DNA of 64,000 nucleotides, taken from positions 1 to 64,000 of the forward strand of contig JYJN01000014.1 of assembly GCA_003263845.1 (NCBI GenBank). Reading direction: 5' to 3'. This document shows, piece by piece, positions 46,629 to 55,226 of the stretch; the first letter of the stretch is position 1; the number at the start of each line of letters is the position of its first letter. The position numbers and the translations under genes are program-made. The stretch comes from Vibrio aestivus (lineage in GTDB: Bacteria > Pseudomonadota > Gammaproteobacteria > Enterobacterales > Vibrionaceae). Under the pieces are notes generated by a model, which was given only the letters and a program-made list of their open reading frames with translations, was not told the DNA's origin and searched no databases.

Positions 46629-47609
46629 ATGAAAAAAGCAGCGATCGCAACAGCAGTGTTTTCCGCGTTGGTTTCTGGTTCTTCTCTTGCAGCAACCGTT
46701 TACGACAACGCCGGAACTGAGCTAAAAGTGGGTGGCCGCGTTGAATTTCGTGGTGATTTCATCGGTTCAAGTGGCGCAGAAGTTGACGGTACAATGAAAG
46801 ACAAGTCTCGTGCTCGTCTAAACCTTAAAGGCAGCACAGAAATCGCTGACGGCCTAAAAGGTTTCGCATTCTATGAAGCAGAGCAAGGCTCAGGTGACTC
46901 TGAGTTTGATAACCGCTACATGTACGCAGGTCTCGATACAACAATCGGTGCATTCTCAGCAGGTCGTCAAGATATGGCAGCGGTCATCATCTCAGACCTA
47001 ACGGATGTAACTGAGTTCTCTGGTATTCAACAGTACATCGATTCAGCGTCTGATAAAGAAGATTCAACGTTTGCATATCGCGGCAGCTTCGATGCTCTAC
47101 AAGTTGAAGCAACTTATACTGCAAACAGCACAAAGAGCACTGATGGCTACAGTATCTCTGGCCTTTACTCACTACCAATGGGCCTAGACCTAGGTCTGGC
47201 GTACTCTGGTGCAGACCTAGGCCAAGATGCTGGTTCTGAGAGTCAGTTCCTTCTGGGTGCAGGTTTCACTTGGGAAGCACTATACCTAGGTGCAACATAC
47301 TCAATGGGTGACATCAACGACAAAGCAAAAGAAGAGTTCAACGCTCTTGAAGTTGTTGCAGCGTACAAAATTACTGACCAGTTCACACTAAAAGCGCTTT
47401 ACGCTAACGCTGAAGTAGAAGACAAGAATGCGAACACAAAAGCAGATTCTGATGACTTCTTCGAAGTTGTGGGTTACTACAAGTTCAACGGCAACATCAG
47501 CTCTTACGTATCTTACATGTCTAACGGTCTTACTGACGTGAAAGATGCAAACGGCGTTGTAACTGCTGGTGAAGATACGCTTCGCCTAGGCCTTAAGTAC
47601 AAGTTCTAA
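46629..47609 (+). CDS. porin, OmpH/OmpU-like
   Basis: This 326-residue outer-membrane porin has a signal peptide (KAAIATAVFSALVSGSSLA/AT). It continues with strands typical of Gram-negative porins (VYDNAGTELKVGGRVEFRGDF, DNRYMYAGLDTTIGAFSAGRQD). The C-terminus LRLGLKYKF ends in Phe, the BAM recognition signal. Constriction-loop sequence differs from the divergent porin, so pore properties should differ. It is followed by a strong terminator and seems monocistronic. Confidence 0.9.
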   Translation: MKKAAIATAVFSALVSGSSLAATVYDNAGTELKVGGRVEFRGDFIGSSGAEVDGTMKDKSRARLNLKGSTEIADGLKGFAFYEAEQGSGDSEFDNRYMYAGLDTTIGAFSAGRQDMAAVIISDLTDVTEFSGIQQYIDSASDKEDSTFAYRGSFDALQVEATYTANSTKSTDGYSISGLYSLPMGLDLGLAYSGADLGQDAGSESQFLLGAGFTWEALYLGATYSMGDINDKAKEEFNALEVVAAYKITDQFTLKALYANAEVEDKNANTKADSDDFFEVVGYYKFNGNISSYVSYMSNGLTDVKDANGVVTAGEDTLRLGLKYKF

Positions 47610-47634
47610 TCTTGCTTTAAAGTCGATAAAAACC

Positions 47635-47665
47635 AAAGACCGAGCCTATGGCTCGGTCTTTTTCT
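47635..47665 (+). terminator. intrinsic terminator of the porin gene
   Basis: The twelve-base stem AAAGACCGAGCC/GGCTCGGTCTTT with loop TAT is followed by TTT. Confidence 0.9.
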
Positions 47666-47693
47666 GTTTCTAGCGCTTGCTTCCACTACTTTC

Positions 47694-48695
47694 CTAGTGA
47701 ATCAATCGAACAACTAGCGCACCCGGTTCACGCATCGAATCGATATTGTGGCTAAGAACAACCCCATCACGCGGTGCATAATACTTATCTTGTTCGTCTC
47801 CAAACACATCATAGGCAATTGCAACAAGATCGCCCTCTTTAACAGATTGCATCAACGTCACTTTCGGCAAGACAAAAGCGCCTTGTTTAGCTCTAATTGA
47901 CGTAATCGCTTGGCCTTCAACCACCTGCGAATACTCGCTTAGTATTTCACCTTCGAGCACGCCTTTACCGCGCAAAATCTCTTCAATGCCTTCGACCGTT
48001 CGATCAATCAAAGGTTGTTCAATCACCTTAGCGGTGCCAACTTCAATGGTAATACTTGGAATGCCTGATTGATTCCAAACTGTTTCCAGCACTCCTGCAT
48101 CACCAGGATCGTTCAAGATCGCGTCTGGTTGGATTTGACGAGCCATTTGCAGTGATGACTCAATACGAAAATCTGCAAAAACATAAAGCGGATAGATAGC
48201 GCCAGACGTTTGTGTATGAAGATCGATGGCGAAATCTGCATTCCAGCGTAGTAGCTTGCTCCATAAAGCATCAATATAACGATTCGCTGCATCACCTTGG
48301 CTGTTACCAGGGAAGAAACGATTCAAGTTACAGGGTGACGCGTCAGGATCTGAGCTGGAATAGTCTCGGCTATGGTTAAGCATACCTGGGAGGTTAACAG
48401 TAGGGACAATGGTTACGACACCTGATACCACTTTCCCTTTAAGAGTACGAGCCAGTTTTTGCGCTGCTAATACACCGTTAAGTTCATCACCATGAACCCC
48501 CGCTGTCACCATGATTTTCGGCCCTTGAGATTCGCCCTTTAACACAATCACTGGCAAATACTGGAACTGTCCGATTGCCGTACTGGCAACTTGAAACCAA
48601 AATCGATGTTCACCGCTAGCGAGTTCATTCACATTTAACGACTCAATAACCGAATGCCCTTGAATCACATCCTGAGTAACGTTCTGATTAGCCAC
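47694..48695 (-). CDS. succinylglutamate desuccinylase/aspartoacylase family protein
   Basis: This 333-residue zinc-dependent deacylase has the M14 carboxypeptidase fold. The metal site is VTAGVHGDELNGVLAAQKLA (His, Glu) with a later His in FAIDLHTQTSG. The catalytic Glu is probably in SITIEVGTAKVI. The C-terminal beta domain ends with YYAPRDGVVLSHNIDSM. The family releases amino acids from N-acyl forms, among other substrates. It follows the YfcC transporter on the same strand across 100 bases containing a strong terminator, suggesting uptake then deacylation of an acylated amino acid or peptide. That pathway is inference. Confidence 0.85.
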   Translation of the reverse strand: MANQNVTQDVIQGHSVIESLNVNELASGEHRFWFQVASTAIGQFQYLPVIVLKGESQGPKIMVTAGVHGDELNGVLAAQKLARTLKGKVVSGVVTIVPTVNLPGMLNHSRDYSSSDPDASPCNLNRFFPGNSQGDAANRYIDALWSKLLRWNADFAIDLHTQTSGAIYPLYVFADFRIESSLQMARQIQPDAILNDPGDAGVLETVWNQSGIPSITIEVGTAKVIEQPLIDRTVEGIEEILRGKGVLEGEILSEYSQVVEGQAITSIRAKQGAFVLPKVTLMQSVKEGDLVAIAYDVFGDEQDKYYAPRDGVVLSHNIDSMREPGALVVRLIH

Positions 48696-48744
48696 AAAAA
48701 ATCTCCGAAAACTTCCTACTTATTAAGAAGGTATAAAACGCAAA

Positions 48745-48766
48745 AAAGGCGAGTTACCTCGCCTTT
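48745..48766 (-). terminator. intrinsic terminator between the YfcC and aspartoacylase genes
   Basis: The stem AAAGGCGAG/CTCGCCTTT with a four-base loop has a T-run on the minus strand. It should reduce readthrough from the transporter into the deacylase gene. Confidence 0.8.
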
Positions 48767-48795
48767 GATCATCAGTTTAACTGAAAGCTGTCTGC

Positions 48796-50327
48796 TTATG
48801 CAAAGCCCGCTAAGTGCGCACCCACTACCACAAAGCTTGAAAGAACGAATAGCAGCACAATGAATCGCCAGCAGAATTTTGCCCAGTCACCCCAGTCAAT
48901 ACGACATACACCGAGTGTTGCCATCAATGATGCTGATGTTGGAACAATAATGTTCGTGAAGCCATCACCCAACTGGAATGCTAGCACCGCAACTTGTCGT
49001 GTCACGCCCGCAATGTCTGCCAATGGCGCCAGAAGAGGCATCGTCAGCGCTGCTTGGCCTGAACCAGATGTCACGAAGAAGTTAAAAATTGATTGGAAAA
49101 CATACATTAACCAAGCAGCCACGACATCTGGTAAACCAGAGATCGCCACACCTGCGCCATTTAGAATAGAGTTGAGTACACTCGATTCGTCAGTAGACCC
49201 GCCGCCGAGAATTAGCAGCACACCTTTCGCACAACCTACAAGTAGTGCTGGAGCCAACATAATGCTAGCACCATCTTTAAATGCTACCGCAATATCGTTA
49301 GTTGTCATGCTATTTAGGCGGAAGATTACACCAATAATGCCGACAATGAAGCCCATAGTGAAGAACTGGGAAGCAATCTCAGGAATGTACCAAGCATGAA
49401 CAACCACACCCCACACTACCCAAGCCATGCTAGCGATCACCGTTAGGATCACGAGTGTGTCACCCAAGTTCCAGCGCGAACTTTGCTCACCCACATCTTG
49501 ATTACGGAAGTAGTCGTCACTCTTATAACTAAACGACAAAGTTGGTGACGCTTTAATGCGTGACGCATACAGCATCGTGAAGGCAATACCAATCAGTGTG
49601 AACACCACCCACATCACCATACGAGCTTGCATGCCCGAAAGCACTGGGATACCTGCAATACCTTGTGCAACTGCAACCGAAAATGGATTCATCCAAGAGG
49701 TGGCAAAACCGATTTGCGTTGCAACGTAAGTGACCATCACAGTAGTGATGCCATCGTATCCGAGTCGAACCATCAAAGGTGCAATAATAATGGCAAAAGC
49801 CACCGCTTCTTCACCCATACCAAAGACGGCACCGCTAAAGAGAACAAAGAAAATAAAACTGGGATAAATAGCGATTCACTGCCTTTGGTTTTATCGATTA
49901 AACGAAGAATACCGTTATCGATGGTTCCCGTTCGCATGACAACGCCAAATGCACCACCAATCACCAACATGAACATGATGACGCCGATTGCACTACCCCA
50001 CTTTGAGCCTGATACCAAGCCTTCAAATGGGAAGTTCATCAAGCCAATGCCACCACCAGACGCAAAGAAACCGACTTTATTATAAACCAGCTCACCGTTA
50101 TCATCCGTAGTGTACGTAAATGACTGAGGATCAATAACCGTTCTGGATTTCTCTACGCCATCAGCAATGTACGTGACTTGTTGGCTGTCGAAATGACCCG
50201 CTGGAATAATGTAGGTCAGTAGGCTGGCAAGAATACCAACGATAAAAATCAGAATAAGCGTATCTGGCATCTGCCAAGATTTTGCTTTTTGCACTTGTGG
50301 CTGCACATCCGTTTGGGCTTGAGACAT
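48796..50327 (-). pseudogene. YfcC-family transporter, frameshifted
   Basis: The 49773-50411 frame gives the N-terminus, with one span (LILIFIVGILASLLTYIIPAG) and a periplasmic loop. The 48796-49818 frame gives the remaining helices (MGEEAVAFAIIIAPLMVRLG through SFVVVGAHLAG). Restoring one A next to the TTTAGC run at about 49836 joins them as LFSLSGAVFGMGEEAVAF. The restored protein is about 510 residues with some twelve spans, typical of YfcC (an ArsB/NhaD-superfamily carrier thought to move amino acids or C4-dicarboxylates). I favour the ATG at 50327, though no strong ribosome site is present; the frame stays open to 50411. Confidence 0.82.
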
Positions 50328-50482
50328 GTCTAAATCATCGAGTTTTGAAACAGGGCATGAAATATCATTTATTTCGAATAAAAAATCAATACCAAGCATC
50401 AAACTAGTCACTAAAACCAGACTTTCTTTGATCTGAAGACAAAGACTCTATTCATTACGCTAGATGTAAAATTTGACTATTC

Positions 50483-50748
50483 ATACCCAAGTGACTTCAA
50501 GATGCTGGACTCAGAGCGTTGTCACGGGCTCAAGTTCAAGGCAAATGACGCAGTGGAATAACGGGTTCTTTCCAAGTCATTTAACGTAGAAATTGAGTCC
50601 GTGACACGCTCCCGAAGGGCGAGTTTGCCTAGCTCGCATACTTTGTTAACGATTCTCAATTTAGAACCACTAGATTGTCGAATCGTTGCCGCGTTTGCAA
50701 GCTAGGTAATTCTCGCTGAACCATGCACCTTGAGGTTACTTGGGTATA
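50483..50748. repeat. Vibrio palindromic intergenic element, long form
   Basis: This 266-base element has imperfect terminal inverted repeats (ATACCCAAGTGACTTCAAGA... and ...ACCTTGAGGTTACTTGGGTAT, about 20 of 23 positions pairing). An internal inverted repeat, GTCACGGGCTCAA at 50521-50533 and TTGAGTCCGTGAC at 50593-50605, makes a nested stem. The shorter copy at 57796-57933 lacks about 130 bases covering this inner stem. No transposase gene is present, so it is MITE-like. Confidence 0.8.
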
Positions 50749-50827
50749 GTAATAAAACACAGATTTAATGAAATTTTTTCGGTTTTGGTCTGTTCTTATT
50801 AAGGGACAACAAGCAAAGGGGGATGCA

Positions 50828-51064
50828 ATGACAACACCAATTAAAGTGACACTATATCGCTGGGGCGGAAGCTGGGGACCATTCAAAGTGAAGATCCCTT
50901 GTGGGGAATGTACCTTAACCAAGGATATCCTTGCGGACACTTTTATTAACGAGTTGGCAGGTATCCCAATTGACCTAGAAGTAAAAGATTGGTTATCACA
51001 CTGGTGGGAGCCACTTAAAGTTGGTGCTTGGCATGCTCCAATCATAATGGTTGAAGCAAAGTGA
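50828..51064 (+). CDS. small glutaredoxin-like partner protein, 78 aa
   Basis: This 78-residue soluble protein has a Cys pair, IPCGECTLTKDIL, after a first strand (VTLYRWGGSWGPFKV). The pattern suggests a thioredoxin-like fold with CGEC as the active site. The ATG at 50828 follows AAGGGGG at good spacing and is preferred over the longer frame from 50768. Its stop overlaps the start of the glutaredoxin gene (GTGA), so the two are co-translated. I do not know a named family for it. Confidence 0.72.
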   Translation: MTTPIKVTLYRWGGSWGPFKVKIPCGECTLTKDILADTFINELAGIPIDLEVKDWLSHWWEPLKVGAWHAPIIMVEAK

Positions 51065-51435
51065 TTAGCCAAGGTGAAGCATTGAATCGCGGCGTATTAG
51101 TTCAATCGATCATCGGCGAGTGGGCAAAACAAGACGACCTAAAAGGCAACATTGTATTCGGCAAGGAAACCTGTCCATTTTGTGTAAAAGCCAAAGCGAT
51201 GTTAGATAAAGCGGGTGTTGAATATCAATACCATGACGTTGTCAAAGACAGCGCTGCACTCTACCGAATGATTCCAGAAGTTAAAGCTCACATTGGTTTG
51301 AAGACACCTGTCACCGTACCGCAAATTTGGATTGACGGTCATTACATTGGCGGAGCAGACAACTTAGAAGCTTGGCTAGAAGATAAAGGTCTTACCGTTG
51401 TGCCAGATAACGTGGTTGAAATGGGTAACGGCTAA
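51061..51435 (+). CDS. glutaredoxin domain protein
   Basis: This 124-residue protein has an N-terminal helical extension of about 30 residues, then a glutaredoxin fold. The redox pair is FGKETCPFCVKAKAML, the TVP cis-Pro loop is TPVTVPQIWIDG, and GGADNLEAWL closes the glutathione site. It would reduce disulfides with glutathione in the cytosol. The GTG start overlaps the preceding stop codon, which indicates coupling. A strong terminator follows. Confidence 0.9.
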   Translation: MISQGEALNRGVLVQSIIGEWAKQDDLKGNIVFGKETCPFCVKAKAMLDKAGVEYQYHDVVKDSAALYRMIPEVKAHIGLKTPVTVPQIWIDGHYIGGADNLEAWLEDKGLTVVPDNVVEMGNG

Positions 51436-51489
51436 AGGAGAAACAGTTAGGCTGCTGCCTTTTCAACTCACGCTATATCAAATTTCATA

Positions 51490-51521
51490 GAGCCTCGGGG
51501 CAACCCGAGGCTCCTTTTTTT
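51490..51521 (+). terminator. intrinsic terminator after the glutaredoxin gene
   Basis: The ten-base stem GAGCCTCGGG/CCCGAGGCTC with loop GCAA is followed by CTTTTTTT. It also separates the convergent gene at 51527. Confidence 0.92.
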
Positions 51522-51526
51522 AGAAA

Positions 51527-51880
51527 TTAGTGCGTGCGCTTTGGCTGCTTGTAGGTTTTACCTGCCGCCTGATACGTCTCTTTCATTTTTACATCAAAGA
51601 ATGCATCAAAAAACCAAGCAACAAATCGAATAACGTCATCGCCTTCATTCATCACATGCTCGATGAATTCTTCTTCCTGGCCTTGATCATTTTGCTGCAT
51701 CGTTACGTGGTAAATACGTTTTTCACCTTCGACTTCTGCCAATGCAAACTGGCCTGTTAGCCCTTCTGCAGCTTCCGCTACCTCTTGATTATCGCTTTCT
51801 TTAAGCAGTACCAGCGCCTCTGGCAGGTTCTGTTTCTCACACAACCCTTTCACTAACTGTTCAAATTCATTCTGTTGCAT
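51527..51880 (-). CDS. conserved hypothetical protein, 117 aa
   Basis: This acidic, helical, soluble protein has about 117 residues, with QQNEFEQLVKGLCEKQNLPE at the start and a basic tail (KTYKQPKRTH). AAGGTGG before the ATG at 51880 decides this start over a GTG nine bases earlier. There is no signal peptide or recognised domain. It is convergent with the glutaredoxin gene. Confidence 0.65.
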   Translation of the reverse strand: MQQNEFEQLVKGLCEKQNLPEALVLLKESDNQEVAEAAEGLTGQFALAEVEGEKRIYHVTMQQNDQGQEEEFIEHVMNEGDDVIRFVAWFFDAFFDVKMKETYQAAGKTYKQPKRTH

Positions 51881-52114
51881 TGTCGCCACCTTTATACATT
51901 TTCGCGCATTGTATACTTAATCGCTTCAAAGAGCAGCCCGTTAAACCCTTTAAGCTAAATCGCCACATTTTGTCTCTTTGTCAAACAATCCATATCCAAA
52001 GTAAAAAACGAACTGGTATCATAATGGGCTCTACCGTGTGGGGAGACAGTTCAGGCTTACGGCTCTTAACACCAGAACGAGTTCAGCGGCATTAGACAAT
52101 AGTTGAGGATTAGC

Positions 52115-53011
52115 ATGGATTGGATTCAAAGCGTTGAAACTTACCTTAAAGTTGTAGAAGAAAATAGTTTCAACGGTGCAGCCAGAAAAATGAATACGAC
52201 AAGCTCAGCCATTAGCAAACGCATTCACTGGTTAGAAGAAAGAATTGGGGTACAGCTGCTTATCCGGACCACTCGCTCAATTACTCAAACCGAAGCGGGC
52301 GCACTCTTCTATCAAAGAGCAAAAGATCAACTTGATGGATGGCAGTCTTTAGTTGATGAAACACGCTCAGTGAATCAAAACCCTGCTGGCCTACTTAAAA
52401 TTGGCGCCACTTTAGCTGTCGGGTCTAAGTTTCTAGCAAAGTATCTTAATGACTTTCTTGCCAGTTATCCTGACATCCGAATCCAACTCACCACAACTAC
52501 GCCCGGCCAACTGCCAGAACTGAGCCTCGATCTATTCATTAGCCGCGAAATTGATCAACTCAATTCATTAAGTTTCAAAGCCACGCCACTGTTTGAACAT
52601 CGAGCTGGGTTTTATGCTTCACCTCAATATATCGAACAGCACGGTACACCAACCACTGTCAAAGAACTTGCTGAGCACAATGTACTGATTTGGGGAGAAA
52701 AACCGCACCGTGAAGTCAAGTTGCATAAAGGGAAACGGGTCACGCTCACCGGAAACTTTTCAACGACTAACCCTGAAGCTCTATTCTATGCCGCCAAACA
52801 CGGGCTGGGCATCCTACTTTCCAACGATGTGATGCTAAAAGAAGAGCTCGAACAAGGTAGCTTAGTACGGCTACTTCCCGGCACTTTAGTCGATGAAACA
52901 ACAGTCTACGCTTACTACCCTAAACTGGATTATCAACATACAAGAACAAAAGTGTTTTTGGAGTACTTAAAACGTCGCCTAGAAGAAGAGAAGTCCATCG
53001 CTGAGCCCTAG
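52115..53011 (+). CDS. LysR-family transcriptional regulator
   Basis: This 298-residue regulator has an N-terminal winged HTH (WIQSVETYLKVVEENSFNGA, TTSSAISKRIHWLEERIGV, LLIRTTRSITQTEAG) and a C-terminal effector-binding domain (LLKIGATLAVGSKFLAKYL to LRLPGTLV-like segments). The HTH closely resembles the CrgA/DsdC-like subgroup that regulates neighbouring metabolic genes. ATG at 52115 follows GAGG. No obvious divergent target gene lies beside it; the 225 bases upstream carry no recognised motif. The effector is unknown. Confidence 0.9.
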   Translation: MDWIQSVETYLKVVEENSFNGAARKMNTTSSAISKRIHWLEERIGVQLLIRTTRSITQTEAGALFYQRAKDQLDGWQSLVDETRSVNQNPAGLLKIGATLAVGSKFLAKYLNDFLASYPDIRIQLTTTTPGQLPELSLDLFISREIDQLNSLSFKATPLFEHRAGFYASPQYIEQHGTPTTVKELAEHNVLIWGEKPHREVKLHKGKRVTLTGNFSTTNPEALFYAAKHGLGILLSNDVMLKEELEQGSLVRLLPGTLVDETTVYAYYPKLDYQHTRTKVFLEYLKRRLEEEKSIAEP

Positions 53012-53175
53012 TTTGTCGACCATTTCACTCATTCTTTTGTTTTTCATCAAGTTAGCAAAATCGATGAAAAAAACATCCGATTTCGGTTTGAAAAGGAGTG
53101 CAATCTGACTCATATTGATAATGTAAATATAACTATAAATAACGATATGATGTCCCCCAAACGTGAGTTTGCACT

Positions 53176-55038
53176 ATGGCTAGACGTACGATGAATAAAG
53201 CCTCTATCGGCTTAGACGTGCTTAACAGTATTTTACCTCTTGAAGGTGCTGCCCTTCTCGACCAGGTAACATTAGAGCTGCACGCGCACTATCAATCCCA
53301 TTGCACCTGTATTGTCTCAATCGATAAGCTCAGATATAACGCTCAAACTCTATCTCATGCAAAACATGGGGCACTTGAGGCAGATAGCACTTTCCCTCTA
53401 AGTGGTACACCAACGGAATACGTTGCTCGCAGTGAAGACGATTATTTATGGTGTGGCGACAACATACAAGAGCTGTTTCCCAACGACCCAAATATCCCAC
53501 ATGAAGCGGTGCGAAGTTACTTAGGTATTCCGCTCACTTCCCAAACTGGTGAAGTGTTAGGGGTATTACTGTCAGTTTTCTCTGAACCGTTAAAAGAAGC
53601 AGACAACCAAAACCTCATTAGCGACCATAAAATGTTCGCCAACTTGGTCGTTCATGGATTAAGAGCTGAATGGCTACTAGAACGATCGGACAGCTTAGTC
53701 AATCAATTGAGTTACGAAGTTTCTCACGACAACCTTACCCATTTGATGAACCGTAGCTACCTGTCAGACAAGCTAGAAGTGTTGATTGAGACCACCGAAG
53801 AACCGTTCAGCCTCGCGTATCTTGATATCGATAATTTCAAGCAAATCAATGATTTTTATGGGACTTACATAGGTGACCAAGTCCTCTGCTTCGTTGCGAA
53901 AGTGATTCAACAAGCAATCCCAGAAGAGCAACTCACCTTTCGAACTGCCGGAGATGAGTTCGCTTTCATTACCTACTCTGAAGATCCGCTTAAGATTTGC
54001 AGCAAGATCATTCGTCGCCTTGAGCAAGGCTATTCTGATCCTGCCCATGAAATTAAAATTGATGCGAGTATTGGCATTGCAAGACGCTTCGAAAAAAGCG
54101 TTTCACCAGACCAACTGATTCTGAATACTAGCTTGGCATTGAAAGATTGTAAGCGCTCGCGCAGTTTGCGTATTCAATGCTACGACACGCACCTGAGCGC
54201 GAAATACTATCGCCGTACAATGGTGATCAATGCTCTAAGACAGGAGCTGTTCAAACCCAATTCCTCCCCGAGCGAAATCTACATTCTTGCCCAACCCATC
54301 GTTCACCGTGACAAAGAGCTCTGGGACTATTTCGAAATATTAGCACGTTGGAAAAGCCAAACATTGGGAGACGTTTATCCCATTGAATTTATTGAAGCGG
54401 CAGAACAGTCCGGGTTGATTGTTGATCTCGGTGAGCGTATCGTCGAATTGGCTTGTGCGGCGAAACTAGAACTTGAACAAGGTCTAGGCTACAAAGTGCG
54501 CTTTAGTCTCAACTGTTCAGCTCATGAGCTAAATGATTCGAGTCGTTACCTCAGTCACCTTATTAATACGATTGAGAATTATGGTTTTGAACCTAGTGAG
54601 TTTACCATCGAGCTAACGGAAACGGTTCTCCTCACCCAAACCAGTGAGGTCCGTTTTATTCTCGATAAACTGCGTCAACTAGGCTTCCGAGTCGCGTTAG
54701 ATGATTTTGGAACAGGTTACTCGAGCTTAAACTATATACACAGCTACCCCATTGATTGCATAAAGATAGACGCGTCTTTCACTCGCAATATGTTAGACAG
54801 CGTGACGTCCGAAAGCTTAGTGTGGTTAATCATTCAACTTGCAGAAAAGCTCAATGTATCTCTAGTTGCTGAAGGTGTTGAGACGCAAGAGGCCTTAGAT
54901 AAACTATTTGAGATGGGATGCAACCAAATTCAAGGTTACTACTATTCCCGCCCAGAAACACCGAACGCAATTATCAACTATTTTAAAAATATTCGGCCGT
55001 TTCACCAGCCAGACCACCGCCAAAAATCAGCTAGCTAA
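53176..55038 (+). CDS. GAF-GGDEF-EAL cyclic-di-GMP protein
   Basis: This 620-residue cytosolic protein has no membrane span. An N-terminal GAF-like sensor occupies about residues 10-170 (SYLGIPLTSQTGEVLGVLLSVF). The GGDEF domain has LTHLMNRSYLSDK, YLDIDNFKQINDFYG and RTAGDEFAFI. The EAL domain has AQPIV and FEILARWKS (the ExLxR form), IELTETVLL, LDDFGTGYSSLNYI, IKIDASFT, AEGVETQEALDKL and QGYYYSRPETP. Phosphodiesterase residues look complete; the cyclase site (AGDEF) may be active or only bind GTP. It is monocistronic with a terminator. Confidence 0.92.
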   Translation: MARRTMNKASIGLDVLNSILPLEGAALLDQVTLELHAHYQSHCTCIVSIDKLRYNAQTLSHAKHGALEADSTFPLSGTPTEYVARSEDDYLWCGDNIQELFPNDPNIPHEAVRSYLGIPLTSQTGEVLGVLLSVFSEPLKEADNQNLISDHKMFANLVVHGLRAEWLLERSDSLVNQLSYEVSHDNLTHLMNRSYLSDKLEVLIETTEEPFSLAYLDIDNFKQINDFYGTYIGDQVLCFVAKVIQQAIPEEQLTFRTAGDEFAFITYSEDPLKICSKIIRRLEQGYSDPAHEIKIDASIGIARRFEKSVSPDQLILNTSLALKDCKRSRSLRIQCYDTHLSAKYYRRTMVINALRQELFKPNSSPSEIYILAQPIVHRDKELWDYFEILARWKSQTLGDVYPIEFIEAAEQSGLIVDLGERIVELACAAKLELEQGLGYKVRFSLNCSAHELNDSSRYLSHLINTIENYGFEPSEFTIELTETVLLTQTSEVRFILDKLRQLGFRVALDDFGTGYSSLNYIHSYPIDCIKIDASFTRNMLDSVTSESLVWLIIQLAEKLNVSLVAEGVETQEALDKLFEMGCNQIQGYYYSRPETPNAIINYFKNIRPFHQPDHRQKSAS

Positions 55039-55118
55039 TTGCGGTTGCGACAAATTCGCTTGGTTCACCGAAGCAAATATAAAAGAAATCGGCACAGAAA
55101 TGAGTTGGCTCAAAACAA

Positions 55119-55146
55119 AAAGGCACTTGTTCAAACAAGTGCCTTT
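55119..55146 (+). terminator. intrinsic terminator
   Basis: The twelve-base stem AAAGGCACTTGT/ACAAGTGCCTTT with loop TCAA follows the GGDEF-EAL gene; on the minus strand it ends in TTTTTG. Confidence 0.8.
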
Positions 55147-55226
55147 CGCTTAATTACCAAGTTACTTAATTATTGTTGCTTAGCTACTTAGCTCTAAAGG
55201 CTAACCCAATAACCGCGCGCTGCTGG

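Noticed and set aside
50656..51072. A 138-codon minus-strand frame
   Set aside because: It runs through the palindromic element and antisense to the two thioredoxin-fold genes, which have good ribosome sites and conserved Cys motifs.
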